64,000 bases of DNA from Bradyrhizobium sp. 21. GTDB lineage: Bacteria > Pseudomonadota > Alphaproteobacteria > Rhizobiales > Xanthobacteraceae. Every line of letters starts with the position of its first letter. Position 1 is the stretch's first letter. Positions 52,131 to 60,415 of the stretch are shown here, piece by piece. The stretch covers positions 97,945 to 161,944 of the forward strand of contig NZ_JADPJG010000026.1 in the NCBI RefSeq assembly GCF_023073335.1, given 5' to 3'. The notes under the pieces are model-generated. The model was not told the DNA's origin and made no database searches. It saw only the letters and a program-made list of their open reading frames with translations. A program made the position numbers and the translations under genes.

Positions 52131-52444
52131 GGTTTTTCGTTGGCCAAGAGACCGTGTCTCGGGATGAGCGCGTCATCTGGTCGATGAGCTACAGTGGTGG
52201 CGTCCGCGCGGAGATCACCGATCGAGACACCTTCCTTGGTATCTACAAATTCCTGCGCCAGGCGCTGCTGGCCGTATCCGTCGAGGAGCCGTACCGGGGG
52301 CCGCGCCTCTTCGAGCAGGCGGACATGGTCTACCGCAATGAGGTCGAAGGCTCGCTCGATCGCTTCCACGGCATCGAGACGATCTCGCGGCATGATGGAG
52401 CGCTGCTTTACGAGTTGCGCTATGGTGGTGGTTTGCTGCGATAA
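52128..52444 (+). pseudogene. 5'-truncated DUF5680-domain gene
   Basis: In frame with GTG 52154 the sequence upstream reads FFVGQETVSRDERVIWSMSY, which is an internal part of a DUF5680-type protein; the C-terminal remainder (YRNEVEGSLDRFHGIETISR, then LLYELRYGGGLLR) and the stop are intact. The N-terminal 40-50 residues are missing and replaced by the dehydrogenase fragment. It might still be translated from GTG 52154 as a 96-residue piece. Confidence 0.7.
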
Positions 52445-52452
52445 TTTTTGAG

Positions 52453-52529
52453 CTCGTAGCCTGGATGCAGCGTAGCGTAATCCGGGGCCGCCGGTCCCGT
52501 ATTCCACTGCGTTCCATACGGGCTACGAG
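52453..52529. repeat. REP-like palindrome, copy 3 (full unit)
   Basis: Ends CTCGTAGCC (52453-52461) and GGCTACGAG (52521-52529) are perfect inverted copies. Internal words (GTAATCCGGGG) are a variant of the unit at 48288. Sits between the truncated DUF5680 gene and the VOC gene. Confidence 0.8.
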
Positions 52530-52541
52530 TCGGAGTTTGGA

Positions 52542-52970
52542 ATGAAGGACGAGATGACGACCGAACCAATCCAACGCACCCGCTCTCCCTTCCGCGCCAT
52601 TCGCGCGATCGACTACACGGTCATCTTTGTGCGCGACATGGCGGTGATGCGCCGCTTCTACGAGGACGTCCTCGCGTTTCCGCTGCTGCGCGAGTTGTCG
52701 CCGAACTGGATCGAGTATGGCTTGGGCGGCAACACGCTGGCTCTCGCAAAGCCGAGCCGGACCGCGGCCGATGCGCCGACGCCAGCGGGCAGCGCCTCGC
52801 TGCAACTGGCCTTCAAGGTGTCCGCAGCCGAAGTCGATGCGGGCGCCGACGAACTCTTGCGACAGGGCGTGACGCTGTTGTCGCCGCCGACGAACCAGGC
52901 GTTCGGACATCGCACGCTGTTCTTCCGCGACCCCGATGGCAATCTGCTGGAGGTCTATGCCGAGATCTGA
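52542..52970 (+). CDS. VOC family protein (glyoxalase-like)
   Basis: 142 residues (ATG 52542; ATG 52554 also possible). Two vicinal-oxygen-chelate modules: AIDYTVIFVRDMAVMRRFYE, and LQLAFKVSAAEVDAGADELL to FRDPDGNLLEVYAEI. Metal ligands in this family are His/Glu; the final Glu in LLEVY is present, the first His position reads Tyr in DYTV, so metal binding is uncertain. May be a dioxygenase, lyase or drug-binding protein. Soluble. Confidence 0.88.
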   Translation: MKDEMTTEPIQRTRSPFRAIRAIDYTVIFVRDMAVMRRFYEDVLAFPLLRELSPNWIEYGLGGNTLALAKPSRTAADAPTPAGSASLQLAFKVSAAEVDAGADELLRQGVTLLSPPTNQAFGHRTLFFRDPDGNLLEVYAEI

Positions 52971-53082
52971 GTGCGTGGAGCCGCCCCGATGCCCAAAAGG
53001 TTCCACCTGATATCCGCGAGTTATTCACGCCGAGGTGAAACTTAGGCCCTAGTTCCGGCTTTCACTTCACGGGAGAGGTACC

Positions 53083-53595
53083 GTGAAGCGAATCCTGCAA
53101 CCCATCACATACATCCTTGCTGCCCTCTACTTCCTGGTGGATGCGGTCTTCATCGCCGTGGCGAGGCCAATTTCACGTTGGATTGGGCGGCATTTCCAAT
53201 TCAGGCGATTGCGCGCCTGGATCAGATCGTTGCCGCCTTATCCGTCGCTCGCCCTTTTTTCCGTGCCCGTGATCATTCTGGAGCCGATCAAGCCGGTGGC
53301 GGCCTATCTTGCGGCAACCGGTCAATTCGTGAGCGGCGCGGCGACCTTCATCGTCGGCGAGCTGCTCAAGCTCGTGCTGGTCGAGCGTCTGTTCCATCTC
53401 ACGCGTGACAAGCTGATGCGGATTCCGGCTTTCGCCTGGGCGTACGGCAAGTTCGCCGACATGAAGGCGTGGCTACAGGCAACCGAGGCTTGGCGCGCCA
53501 TCCGCGCCTTGAGCCGCGCGGCGAGGGACAGCCTTGCGCGGGTCAGGGCAAGGCTGGCCGGCGGCGTCAACAAGCTGGCAGCCTCCAGGGAATAG
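53083..53595 (+). CDS. Membrane protein of unknown function
   Basis: 170 residues, GTG start at 53083 with GAGAGG 5 bases upstream. N-terminal helix YILAALYFLVDAVFIAVA, a basic loop (RWIGRHFQFRRLRAWIRS), a second helix ALFSVPVIILEPIKPVAAYL, possibly a third (GAATFIVGELLKLVLVERLF), then a long basic helical tail with repeated Arg-Ala. Similar conserved membrane proteins occur across Bradyrhizobium; I know no function. Convergent with the cupin gene, 17 bases apart. Confidence 0.8.
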   Translation: MKRILQPITYILAALYFLVDAVFIAVARPISRWIGRHFQFRRLRAWIRSLPPYPSLALFSVPVIILEPIKPVAAYLAATGQFVSGAATFIVGELLKLVLVERLFHLTRDKLMRIPAFAWAYGKFADMKAWLQATEAWRAIRALSRAARDSLARVRARLAGGVNKLAASRE

Positions 53596-53612
53596 GACAA
53601 GGGAGCTGGTCT

Positions 53613-53966
53613 CTATGCGAGCTTGCGCGCCGCGGCGGTGGCCTTGTCGCCTGTGTTCGGCGTGCCGCTCGGCTCGATGAGCAGGAGGTGAACCTCTTCG
53701 CGTGCTACCGGGCGGTGCTCGATACCCTTGGGCACGACGTAGAGTTCGCCCGGACCGAGCCTCACGGTGCGATCCCGCAATTCGATGTCCAGGTTGCCTT
53801 TCAGGACGAGAAAGAAATCGTCCGTGTCCTCGTGCTTGTGCCAGGTGAATTCGCCCTTCACCTTCACCACCATGACATCGCAATCGTTGAAGGTCGTGAT
53901 CGTGCGCGGGGACCAGAAATCCTGAAAAGTAGCGAGCTTGTCGGCAAGTGATATGCTGTCGGCCAT
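53613..53966 (-). CDS. Cupin domain protein
   Basis: 117 residues. The cupin motif 1 is TWHKHEDTDDFFLVLKGNLD and motif 2 is ELYVVPKGIEHRPVAREEV, giving the metal-binding set His, His, Glu-like Asp and His. Such short cupins bind a divalent metal and serve as isomerases, dioxygenases or small-molecule sensors. Cytoplasmic. Substrate not readable. Confidence 0.9.
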   Translation of the reverse strand: MADSISLADKLATFQDFWSPRTITTFNDCDVMVVKVKGEFTWHKHEDTDDFFLVLKGNLDIELRDRTVRLGPGELYVVPKGIEHRPVAREEVHLLLIEPSGTPNTGDKATAAARKLA

Positions 53967-54303
53967 GTTTCACCTGTATCTCAACTGAAGACGTCATGCG
54001 TGCATTCCCGGCACGTCCGATCGCCCGCAATTTAGGCGAGATGGCTGCCAAAATCTGCGGATCCGGCGCAAAAGCTCTCAAAAGGCGCTAAAACGGCTCC
54101 AATCGCCGGGCGGGGCGGCGGCGAGCGCGTTCACCGTATGGCCAACGCCATGCATCATAGGCATGGCGATTTGCCCGCACCTGGCGTAAAGAGCGTCCAA
54201 ATCAAATCGCTACGCGTGCGATTGGGCATTCTGCCGCGCACGCAGCTTCTCAGGCCCCTCGGCTTGCCGTTTCGCGCCTGAATCAACCAAGGTTTCCCAT
54301 CCC
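53967..54303 (+). other. Divergent intergenic region with hairpins before the helicase gene
   Basis: 337 bases without a gene. CGCCATGC (54146-54153) pairs with GCATGGCG (54161-54168) around 7 bases, and AATCGC/GCGATT lies further on near 54206-54225. They would fall in a long leader of the DEAD-box helicase mRNA if transcription starts upstream; such leaders are known for cold-induced helicases. Confidence 0.4.
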
Positions 54304-56307
54304 GTGTCTTTTCCGGCTCTGACCCCGCCGCTCGCCCGCGCTTTGGCTGAGCGGAATTATGATTCTCCGACCCCCGTTCAGCTCGCCGTGCTCGCGGACG
54401 AAGCAGCCGACCGCGACCTGTTGGTTTCGGCCCAGACCGGATCCGGGAAGACCCTGGCTTATGGCCTCGCGATGGCCAAGGATCTGCTCGGTGACGCCGA
54501 GCGGTTCGAGCGGGCGGGTGCACCTCTGGCCCTGATCGTGGCGCCGACCCGCGAGCTCGCACTGCAGGTCCATCGCGAGCTGGCCTGGCTGTACGAGCAT
54601 GCGAACGGGCGCGTCGTCTCCTGCGTCGGCGGCATGGATCCGCGGCGCGAGCAGCGCGAGCTTGAGGCCGGCGCTCACATCGTCGTCGGCACGCCCGGCC
54701 GGTTGTGCGACCATTTGCGGCGCCGCCGTCTGGATATTTCGGAATTGAAGGTGGTCGTCCTCGACGAGGCCGACGAGATGCTCAATCTCGGCTTTCGCGA
54801 GGACATGGAGTTCATCCTCAAGACCACGCCGGACACCCGCCGCACCCTGATGTTCTCGGCGACGTTCCCGCGCGGCATCGTCGCGCTCGCCAAGCAGTAT
54901 CAACAGCAGGCGTTCCGGATCGAGGTCGCCGGCGACGAGGGCGGCCACGCCGATATCGAGTATCGCGCGATCCGCATCGCGCCCGGCGATGCCGAGCACG
55001 CGGTCGTCAACGTGCTGCGCTTCTACGAGGCGCCGAGCGCTCTGGTGTTCTGCAGCACGCGCGATCACGTCAGGCATTTGCAGGCAGCGCTCTTGGAGCG
55101 CGGCTTCTCCGTGGTCGCGCTGTCCGGCGAATTGACGCAGAACGAGCGAACCACGGCGCTGCAGTCGCTGCGGGACGGACGTTCGCGCGTCTGCGTGGCG
55201 ACCGACGTCGCCGCGCGCGGCATCGACCTGCCGAGCCTCGACCTCGTCATTCACGCCGACCTGCCCAACGATGCCGAGGTCATGCAGCATCGCTCGGGCC
55301 GAACGGGGCGCGCGGGCCGCAAGGGGACAAGCGTCCTGCTGGTGCCGCCCGTGCGGCGCAGGCGGGCGGAAATGCTGCTGAACGTCTCGGGGATCGACGC
55401 CGTCTGGGGGACGGCGCCGCAGCCGGATGAGATCCGCAAGCTCGATCACGAGCGCATGAAGGACGTGTTGTTCACCGAGGAGACGACCGCCGACGATCTG
55501 GCGCTGGCGCAGGCATTGCTGGCCGAGCGGTCGGCCGAGGATATCGCCGCGTCCCTCGCGCGGCTCTATCGCGCGCGGCTGCCGTCGCCGGAGGACATCC
55601 TCGATCCCGGCGAGCGGAGCAGCCGGCCGCGCGAAGATCGCGGTCGCAACGATCGCGGGTCGCGCGACGATGTCCGCGCTTCGCGCGGCGATGATCGGCG
55701 CGATGATCGTCCTGCGGGGCCGCGAGCGAAGGCGGGGAAATCCTCGCCGCGTCACGGCATGGGCGAGGCTACCGTCTGGTTCCGGGCCAACATCGGGCGA
55801 CGCAAGAATGCGGAAGCGCGCTGGCTGTTGCCGATGATCTGCCGCCGCGGCGGCATCGACAAGAACGATATCGGCGCCATCAAGATCATGGACACCACGA
55901 CCGAGTTCGAGATTTCCGAGCGGGTCGCGGAATCCTTCGCCGTCAAGATCAAGCGTCCGGACAAGGAAGACAATATCCGCCTCGAGCCGATGGCGGATGC
56001 GCCGCAGCGGCAGGCGCCCTCGGAAGAGCGGCCCCGCCCGCCTCGGCGCGAGAGCGCCGACGGCGATCACCGTGAGCGCCAGGGCGACCGCACGCGCGAG
56101 CCAAGCGGGTTCAAAGCGCACGGCAAACCGCCCGGCAAACCATACGACAAGGCGCATAGCGAGCGCGCGCCGAAATTCGACGAGGCTCCTTCTTTCGCAA
56201 AGAAAAAGAAGCACAAGAACAAGCCGGGCCACGCAGAGCCTGCGGTCACCCCGTGGCCCGGGAAGGGCGCGCCGGGGAAGAAGGCGAAGAAGAAGCATCG
56301 CGGCTGA
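54304..56307 (+). CDS. DEAD-box RNA helicase with DbpA-type RNA-binding domain
   Basis: 667 residues, GTG start. RecA domain 1: Q motif TPVQLAVL, AQTGSGKT (motif I), PTRELALQ, TPGRLCDHL, VLDEADEML (motif II DEAD), FSATFPRG (SAT). Domain 2: VFCSTRDHVR, ATDVAARGIDLP and HRSGRTGRAGRKG (motif VI). After a charged linker rich in Arg and Asp (about 440-490) comes a DbpA/CsdA RNA-recognition domain with TVWFRANIGRRKNAEARWLL, and a Lys-rich tail (KKKKHKNKPGHAEP). Unwinds RNA during ribosome assembly or mRNA decay in the cytoplasm. Long basic tails are usual in alphaproteobacterial members. Closest to DbpA/DeaD; exact name left open. Confidence 0.93.
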   Translation: MSFPALTPPLARALAERNYDSPTPVQLAVLADEAADRDLLVSAQTGSGKTLAYGLAMAKDLLGDAERFERAGAPLALIVAPTRELALQVHRELAWLYEHANGRVVSCVGGMDPRREQRELEAGAHIVVGTPGRLCDHLRRRRLDISELKVVVLDEADEMLNLGFREDMEFILKTTPDTRRTLMFSATFPRGIVALAKQYQQQAFRIEVAGDEGGHADIEYRAIRIAPGDAEHAVVNVLRFYEAPSALVFCSTRDHVRHLQAALLERGFSVVALSGELTQNERTTALQSLRDGRSRVCVATDVAARGIDLPSLDLVIHADLPNDAEVMQHRSGRTGRAGRKGTSVLLVPPVRRRRAEMLLNVSGIDAVWGTAPQPDEIRKLDHERMKDVLFTEETTADDLALAQALLAERSAEDIAASLARLYRARLPSPEDILDPGERSSRPREDRGRNDRGSRDDVRASRGDDRRDDRPAGPRAKAGKSSPRHGMGEATVWFRANIGRRKNAEARWLLPMICRRGGIDKNDIGAIKIMDTTTEFEISERVAESFAVKIKRPDKEDNIRLEPMADAPQRQAPSEERPRPPRRESADGDHRERQGDRTREPSGFKAHGKPPGKPYDKAHSERAPKFDEAPSFAKKKKHKNKPGHAEPAVTPWPGKGAPGKKAKKKHRG

Positions 56308-56321
56308 GCCGGGTAGGGAGC

Positions 56322-56828
56322 TTACGTCGCAGCGAGATCTCGGAGCATGTAGGTCGCGTTGCTGCCATAGGATGCGAGCCCTGCACGCAGCCCCGCATCC
56401 GCCGTGACGGCGCGAAAGCCGAGACGTTGCCACAGCGGCCGCGTGGCGTAGATCGAGACCAGCGCCAGCGTTGCGATGCCCGACGCGCGCGCGAGATCCT
56501 CGATCGCAGCGACATAGTCGCGCACGACGCCGCCGCGGAAATTCGGTAGCACCGCGACGTCGTGCACATAGAGGCAATCCGCGTCGCCGGGCAGTCGTTC
56601 GAGCAAGCCGTCGAGCGGCGGAATCCGGTGCTGCGTCCAGGGATGGGCAAGTCCGTAGCCGACGATCCCGTCGTCTGCGGCAAGCACGCGGCAGCCATCC
56701 GGATAAAGCCGCATCTTTTCGGCGAGCACCTCGGGTCTCTCGGGGAGATCGGGATGGATGCGCGCTGCGATGGCGCCGATCGCGGGCAGGTCGGAGGTGC
56801 GCGCGGGACGCCAATGCGGCTTGCTCAT
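56322..56828 (-). CDS. GNAT family N-acetyltransferase
   Basis: 168 residues from ATG 56828 (frame opens at 56855). Acetyl-CoA binding motif A is LYVHDVAVLPNFRGGVVRDY, in which the R-x-x-G-x-G/A signature reads RGGVVRD, and motif B is IATLALVSIYATRPLWQRLG, ending GFRAV. Start RPARTSDLPAIGAIAARIHP is typical of GNATs. Acceptor could be an amine, a peptide or an antibiotic. Convergent with the helicase gene, 14 bases apart. Confidence 0.9.
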   Translation of the reverse strand: MSKPHWRPARTSDLPAIGAIAARIHPDLPERPEVLAEKMRLYPDGCRVLAADDGIVGYGLAHPWTQHRIPPLDGLLERLPGDADCLYVHDVAVLPNFRGGVVRDYVAAIEDLARASGIATLALVSIYATRPLWQRLGFRAVTADAGLRAGLASYGSNATYMLRDLAAT

Positions 56829-57064
56829 GTCGATCCGTCGTTCGGTCTCAATCATCCGAGTTTATTCCGCCGCGACGCTGCGCGCAGCGGAAAAAGTTCT
56901 TGGCCTCCGCTGCAGGAAGGCGACGGCTCGCGCGGCGCCAAGGTCCAAAAAGGCCGGCGACATCACCGGCGACGGCTTCCGAGCGGCATGTTCCGCCAGT
57001 GCGCCTTGTAATCGGCGGGTTCGTCGCCATCTCGAGCTGACACCAGGCCGAAAGGGCATTTCGA

Positions 57065-57871
57065 ATGAAGTTCCGTGTCGGATTCGAAATGCTGTATGAT
57101 TTTCCGCAGCCAACGCCGATGTTCATGGTGGTGGGCACGCATTTCACGCGCGCCTCGGATGTCATCGTGCCGGACTTCGTCACCACCACGCCCGCGGTCG
57201 AGATCACGCCTTATCGCGACGTGTTCGGCAATTGGTGCAGCCGCATGGTCGCGCCGGCGGGGCGCCTGCGCCTTGCCGGGGATGGCATCGTTCGCGACAG
57301 CGGCCTGCCGGATCCGGTGTTTGCCTCGGCCGTTCAGCACAGCATCGAAGAGCTGCCTGCCGATACGCTGGTTTACCTGCTCGGCAGCCGGTACTGCGAA
57401 ACCGACCGGCTTTCGGAGATTGCCTGGCAGTTGTTCGAGAGGACGCCTCCGGGTTGGGCGCGGGTGCAGGCGATCTGCGATTTCGTTCACCGCCACATCG
57501 TCTTCGGCCACGAGCATGCGCGCGCCACCAAGACGGCGTGGGAGGCGTACCAGGAAGGCAATGGCGTTTGCCGCGACTATGCCCATCTGGCAATCGCGTT
57601 CTGCCGCTGCATGAACATTCCCGCGCGGTATTGCACCGGCTATCTGAGCGATGTCGGCACGCCGCCGCCTTGGCCGGTGAGCGATTTCGCCGGGTGGTTT
57701 GAGGCTTTCATCGGTGGGCGCTGGCACACTTTCGACCCACGCAACAACGTGCCGCGCCAGGGGCGTATCCTGATCGCCCAGGGGCGCGATGCCTGCGACG
57801 TTCCGATCACGCAGACTTTTGGGCCGAACGAGCTGGTCAGCTTCAAGGTCTGGACCGACGAGATCGCGTAA
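57065..57871 (+). CDS. Transglutaminase-like family protein
   Basis: 268 residues. N-terminal beta-sandwich (FRVGFEMLYDFPQPTPMFMV) and a transglutaminase core with the Cys in GNGVCRDYAHLAIAFC, and the Asp in RWHTFDPRNN. The segment that normally holds the catalytic His reads FAGWFEAFIGG: relatives in this group often have a changed His here, so catalysis is doubtful or uses another His (for example RWHTF). Cytoplasmic. Function unknown; often near peptidases in alphaproteobacteria. Confidence 0.85.
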   Translation: MKFRVGFEMLYDFPQPTPMFMVVGTHFTRASDVIVPDFVTTTPAVEITPYRDVFGNWCSRMVAPAGRLRLAGDGIVRDSGLPDPVFASAVQHSIEELPADTLVYLLGSRYCETDRLSEIAWQLFERTPPGWARVQAICDFVHRHIVFGHEHARATKTAWEAYQEGNGVCRDYAHLAIAFCRCMNIPARYCTGYLSDVGTPPPWPVSDFAGWFEAFIGGRWHTFDPRNNVPRQGRILIAQGRDACDVPITQTFGPNELVSFKVWTDEIA

Positions 57872-57901
57872 GGACCGGTCATCCCCGCCGGCGCGCCTGG
57901 C

Positions 57902-58330
57902 TCACGCAGCCGGCGCCGGCACCAGTCCGTAGCGCAGCATCGTCTCTTTCATCTTCGCGGGATCGGGTGGCGCGCCGGTCGACAGGAGCACGGCCATCTC
58001 CGAGAAATATTGCGGTCCCAGCACGCCGGGGCTCAGGATGCACAGGCATGTCGCCGGCCCGGTCGAGCGGTTGGCAAAGCCGTGCACGATCCCCCGCCTG
58101 ATGAAGACGGATTCGCCGGGCCCAAGATCGGTCTGTGCGCCGTCGATCGTCCAGGTCGAGACGCCGGATAGTCCGTAGATCGTTTCGTCCCACCGGTCGT
58201 GATAGTGCGGGATCGGCATCCGCGCATTCGGTTGCAGCGTCATTTCGAAGATGTCGACGCTGCCGCCGGTGTCGTCCTTGCTGTGCAGGAAGCGGAGTTG
58301 AAGTACGCCGAAATTGATGATGTCGGACAT
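57902..58330 (-). CDS. Cupin domain protein
   Basis: 142 residues from ATG 58330 (frame open to 58411). Motif 1 MPIPHYHDRWDETIYGLSGV carries His, His and Glu ligands; motif 2 VFIRRGIVHGFANRSTGP carries the final His. DLGPGE precedes motif 2 as usual. A small metal-binding cupin of unknown substrate, cytoplasmic. The C-terminus ends Ala-rich. Confidence 0.88.
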   Translation of the reverse strand: MSDIINFGVLQLRFLHSKDDTGGSVDIFEMTLQPNARMPIPHYHDRWDETIYGLSGVSTWTIDGAQTDLGPGESVFIRRGIVHGFANRSTGPATCLCILSPGVLGPQYFSEMAVLLSTGAPPDPAKMKETMLRYGLVPAPAA

Positions 58331-58394
58331 TGCTGTTTCGTCCAGATGAAAGGCTGCATCGAGTCCGCGGCTCTGGCTCAGCTCGAAATGAAAG

Positions 58395-58949
58395 CTAGCG
58401 CAGCCCCTCATACACCATCAGCCCGCGTGCGATCTGCAATTTGCGGATCGCGCGCGGCAGGAATTTCTCCGGCTGGTGCAGATAGCGCCAGGAAACGAGG
58501 GTGAACGGACCAAGCGCGCCGCATTCGTCGTCGAACGGCGCGAGCACGCCTGTCACGCTCACCGGCGTATGCGGGCGGGCGTTGAACGGCAGCAGCAGCA
58601 ACTCGAGATGCGCCTTGCTGCCGTCCTCGCGCGCCGCGGTGATACCGGCGATCGCGCCGAGGCTCTCGTCGGCGACGATGGTCGTGATCTCCTCGATCTC
58701 GCGGCGGCTCGCCTCGTTGAACAGCGCCGCAAAGCTCGAATCCTTGAGGTCGAGCCCGGCAAGCGCGCAGACACGCGTGCCGGCAACGCGGAACGGGAAG
58801 CCGAGCTTCGGTTCGCAGGAGAGGACAAAAATGTCGCCGAGCAGGCCGCGCACGGCGGCCGGATCGATATCGGCCCGGTCAGGGGCCCGCGCAGTGCCGC
58901 GCTTCTTGTCCCAATACGCGAAGAATTCGCGGCTCGACGGATGTTTCAT
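58395..58949 (-). CDS. PAS_5 family protein
   Basis: 184 residues. HPSSREFFAYWDKKRGTARA then DRADIDPAAVRGLLGDIFVL is the typical opening of PAS_5 (PF07310), followed by FPFRVAGTRVCALAGLDLKD and a C-terminal RYLHQPEKFLPRAIRKLQIA. No HTH or enzymatic domain is fused. Many copies occur in Bradyrhizobium and Caulobacter; they may bind small ligands and act with response regulators. ATG 58949 chosen; the open frame runs to 58988. Divergent region to the rhomboid gene contains the candidate small RNA. Confidence 0.88.
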   Translation of the reverse strand: MKHPSSREFFAYWDKKRGTARAPDRADIDPAAVRGLLGDIFVLSCEPKLGFPFRVAGTRVCALAGLDLKDSSFAALFNEASRREIEEITTIVADESLGAIAGITAAREDGSKAHLELLLLPFNARPHTPVSVTGVLAPFDDECGALGPFTLVSWRYLHQPEKFLPRAIRKLQIARGLMVYEGLR

Positions 58950-59228
58950 GACTGAACGCTTACCCCGGGGCGGAACCTCGCGGGACAAACCTGTCCCGCT
59001 TCAGTGCAGCCGCGATCCCTGTGTTGTTGTGCAGGAGGGGCTTTGCAGCGTCCATGCCGTGGAGGCGTTTTCGGCTCCCTTGGCGCCGCCTTTGCGTCGT
59101 TAACGTTAAATTAACTATGCGCTTTCCGTGCGCTGCCCCACTGCTATGGTGACCGCGGTCGCAAGCCTCGCCGCTTTGCTCCAGGTTCTCGGCGAGGCCT
59201 GTACACAGGCGTCAAACAGTTTGGTCAC

Positions 59229-59249
59229 GGGCCGCGGGGAGGGGTGGGG
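59229..59249 (+). other. Potential G-quadruplex motif, copy 2
   Basis: GGG, GGGG, GGGG, GGGG with loops CCGC, A and T, in the candidate small RNA. Shares the 17-mer CGGGGAGGGGTGGGGAT with 43695-43711. Confidence 0.7.
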
Positions 59250-59292
59250 ATACTCCTTATTCCTCCGGGGTCCCGGAAGTCCGACACGGACA

Positions 59293-59326
59293 GGCAGGGC
59301 TTCCCAGGGCCCTGCCTTTTCCTTTT
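59293..59326 (+). terminator. Intrinsic terminator (plus strand)
   Basis: GGCAGGGC (59293-59300) pairs with GCCCTGCC (59309-59316) around 8 bases and is followed by TTTTCCTTTT. It lies upstream of the rhomboid gene with no gene before it on this strand, so it ends some short transcript, the reason for proposing a small RNA. Confidence 0.88.
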
Positions 59327-59402
59327 GTGCACTTGCGCAAGGCCGGCAAAGGCGACTATCTCCAAGCGTAGCGCTCCGATCGGGCCTGAAAGCGAAGCTG
59401 CC

Positions 59403-60224
59403 TTGGATTCCCCGCAAGATTTTCCGCCGCAAGATCCTCAGCTGGAGGTGCCGGCCGCCCATGAGGGGGCTCCGCGCGAGCCGATCCTGACGCTGCCGAT
59501 CGCGCTGACCGCCTATATCCTCCTGCTCGCGGTGATCCATCTGCGGGTGCTGCTGCCGCCGGAACTGGAAAACTGGACCATCGACGTCTTCGGCTTCATC
59601 CCCAAGCGCTACGATGCCTCGCTGCTCAATCTGCAGATCCCCGGCGGGGCCGGCGCCAAGGTCTGGACCTTCGTCACCTATTCGCTGCTGCACGCCAATC
59701 TGACGCATCTCGGCTTCAACGTGCTGTGGCTGCTGCCGTTCGGCAGCGCGCTGGCGCGGCGTTTTGGCGCCATCAGATTCTTCCTGTTCCTGGCGGTGAC
59801 GGCGGCGGCCGGCGCGCTCGCCCATCTCGTCACCCATGAGCATGCGGTCGCGCCGATGATCGGCGCCTCGGCCTCGGTGTCCGGCGCGATGGCGGCGGCG
59901 ATGCGCTTCGCCTTCGTGCGCGGCAGCTTCCTGTCGTTCAGCCGATCGGACGCCGATACCGCCGCAAGAGTTCCGGCACTGCCGCTGTCGCGTGCGCTGC
60001 GTGACGGACGGGTGCTCGGCTTCCTCGCGGTGTGGTTCGGCGTCAACATCGTCTTCGGCGTCGGTGCGATCGGCGTCGATTCCGAGACCACGAGCGTCGC
60101 CTGGCAGGCACATATCGGCGGCTTCCTCGCCGGCCTGTTGCTGTTTGCGCTGTTCGATCCCGTGCCGCGCGTGCGAAGCGATGCTGCAGATGCGTCATCA
60201 CAGGACATTTCCGACCGTGTTTGA
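59403..60224 (+). CDS. Rhomboid family intramembrane serine protease
   Basis: 273 residues from TTG 59403 (AAGCGAAG upstream); the frame opens at 59244 but that part overlaps the terminator. A Pro/Glu-rich head precedes helix 1 LPIALTAYILLLAVIHLRVL. The core has VTYSLLHANLTHLGFNVLWL (rhomboid helix 2), nucleophile Ser in IGASASVSGAMAAAM and catalytic His in WQAHIGGFLAGLLLF. Six helices. Cuts transmembrane substrates in the inner membrane; natural targets unknown. Followed by a CBS-domain gene 191 bases on. Confidence 0.92.
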   Translation: MDSPQDFPPQDPQLEVPAAHEGAPREPILTLPIALTAYILLLAVIHLRVLLPPELENWTIDVFGFIPKRYDASLLNLQIPGGAGAKVWTFVTYSLLHANLTHLGFNVLWLLPFGSALARRFGAIRFFLFLAVTAAAGALAHLVTHEHAVAPMIGASASVSGAMAAAMRFAFVRGSFLSFSRSDADTAARVPALPLSRALRDGRVLGFLAVWFGVNIVFGVGAIGVDSETTSVAWQAHIGGFLAGLLLFALFDPVPRVRSDAADASSQDISDRV

Positions 60225-60415
60225 AGCGGCGCTTGCGGCGCCGCCCGAATTCATCCATCATTCCCGAGAAGAATGTTCCGAAGCTGCAAGCCGCTAGCGG
60301 CGATGCTTCGCACAGCGCACGAGCGTGAAACCTGCGCTGAAACTGTTAGTTGAAGACTCGAAGAACAAAGTCCGGACCGCCAAAAGGCGGACGGCTCCGA
60401 TTCAGGGAGGCGACA

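Larger units (their letters stand above)
59150..59326 (+). ncRNA. Candidate structured small RNA
   Basis: A 177-base plus-strand intergenic stretch with stacked secondary structure: GCCTCGCCG (59165-59173) pairs with CGGCGAGGC (59190-59198), CCTGT/ACAGG follows, and GGAGG/CCTCC further down, before a strong terminator. It contains a G-quadruplex motif and the pyrimidine run CTCCTTATTCCTCC, which looks like the anti-ribosome-site loops of alphaproteobacterial small RNAs. The AT-rich TTAACGTTAAATTAACTATG just upstream (59099-59118) could be its promoter. No known RNA family recognised; it might instead be a leader of the rhomboid gene. 5' end is a guess. Confidence 0.45.

Noticed and set aside
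54283..56814. An 843-residue open frame antisense to the DEAD-box helicase
   Set aside because: Arises from GC-rich codon bias on the opposite strand; composition is Arg/Ala/Pro-heavy, no domain, and the sense frame has all helicase motifs.
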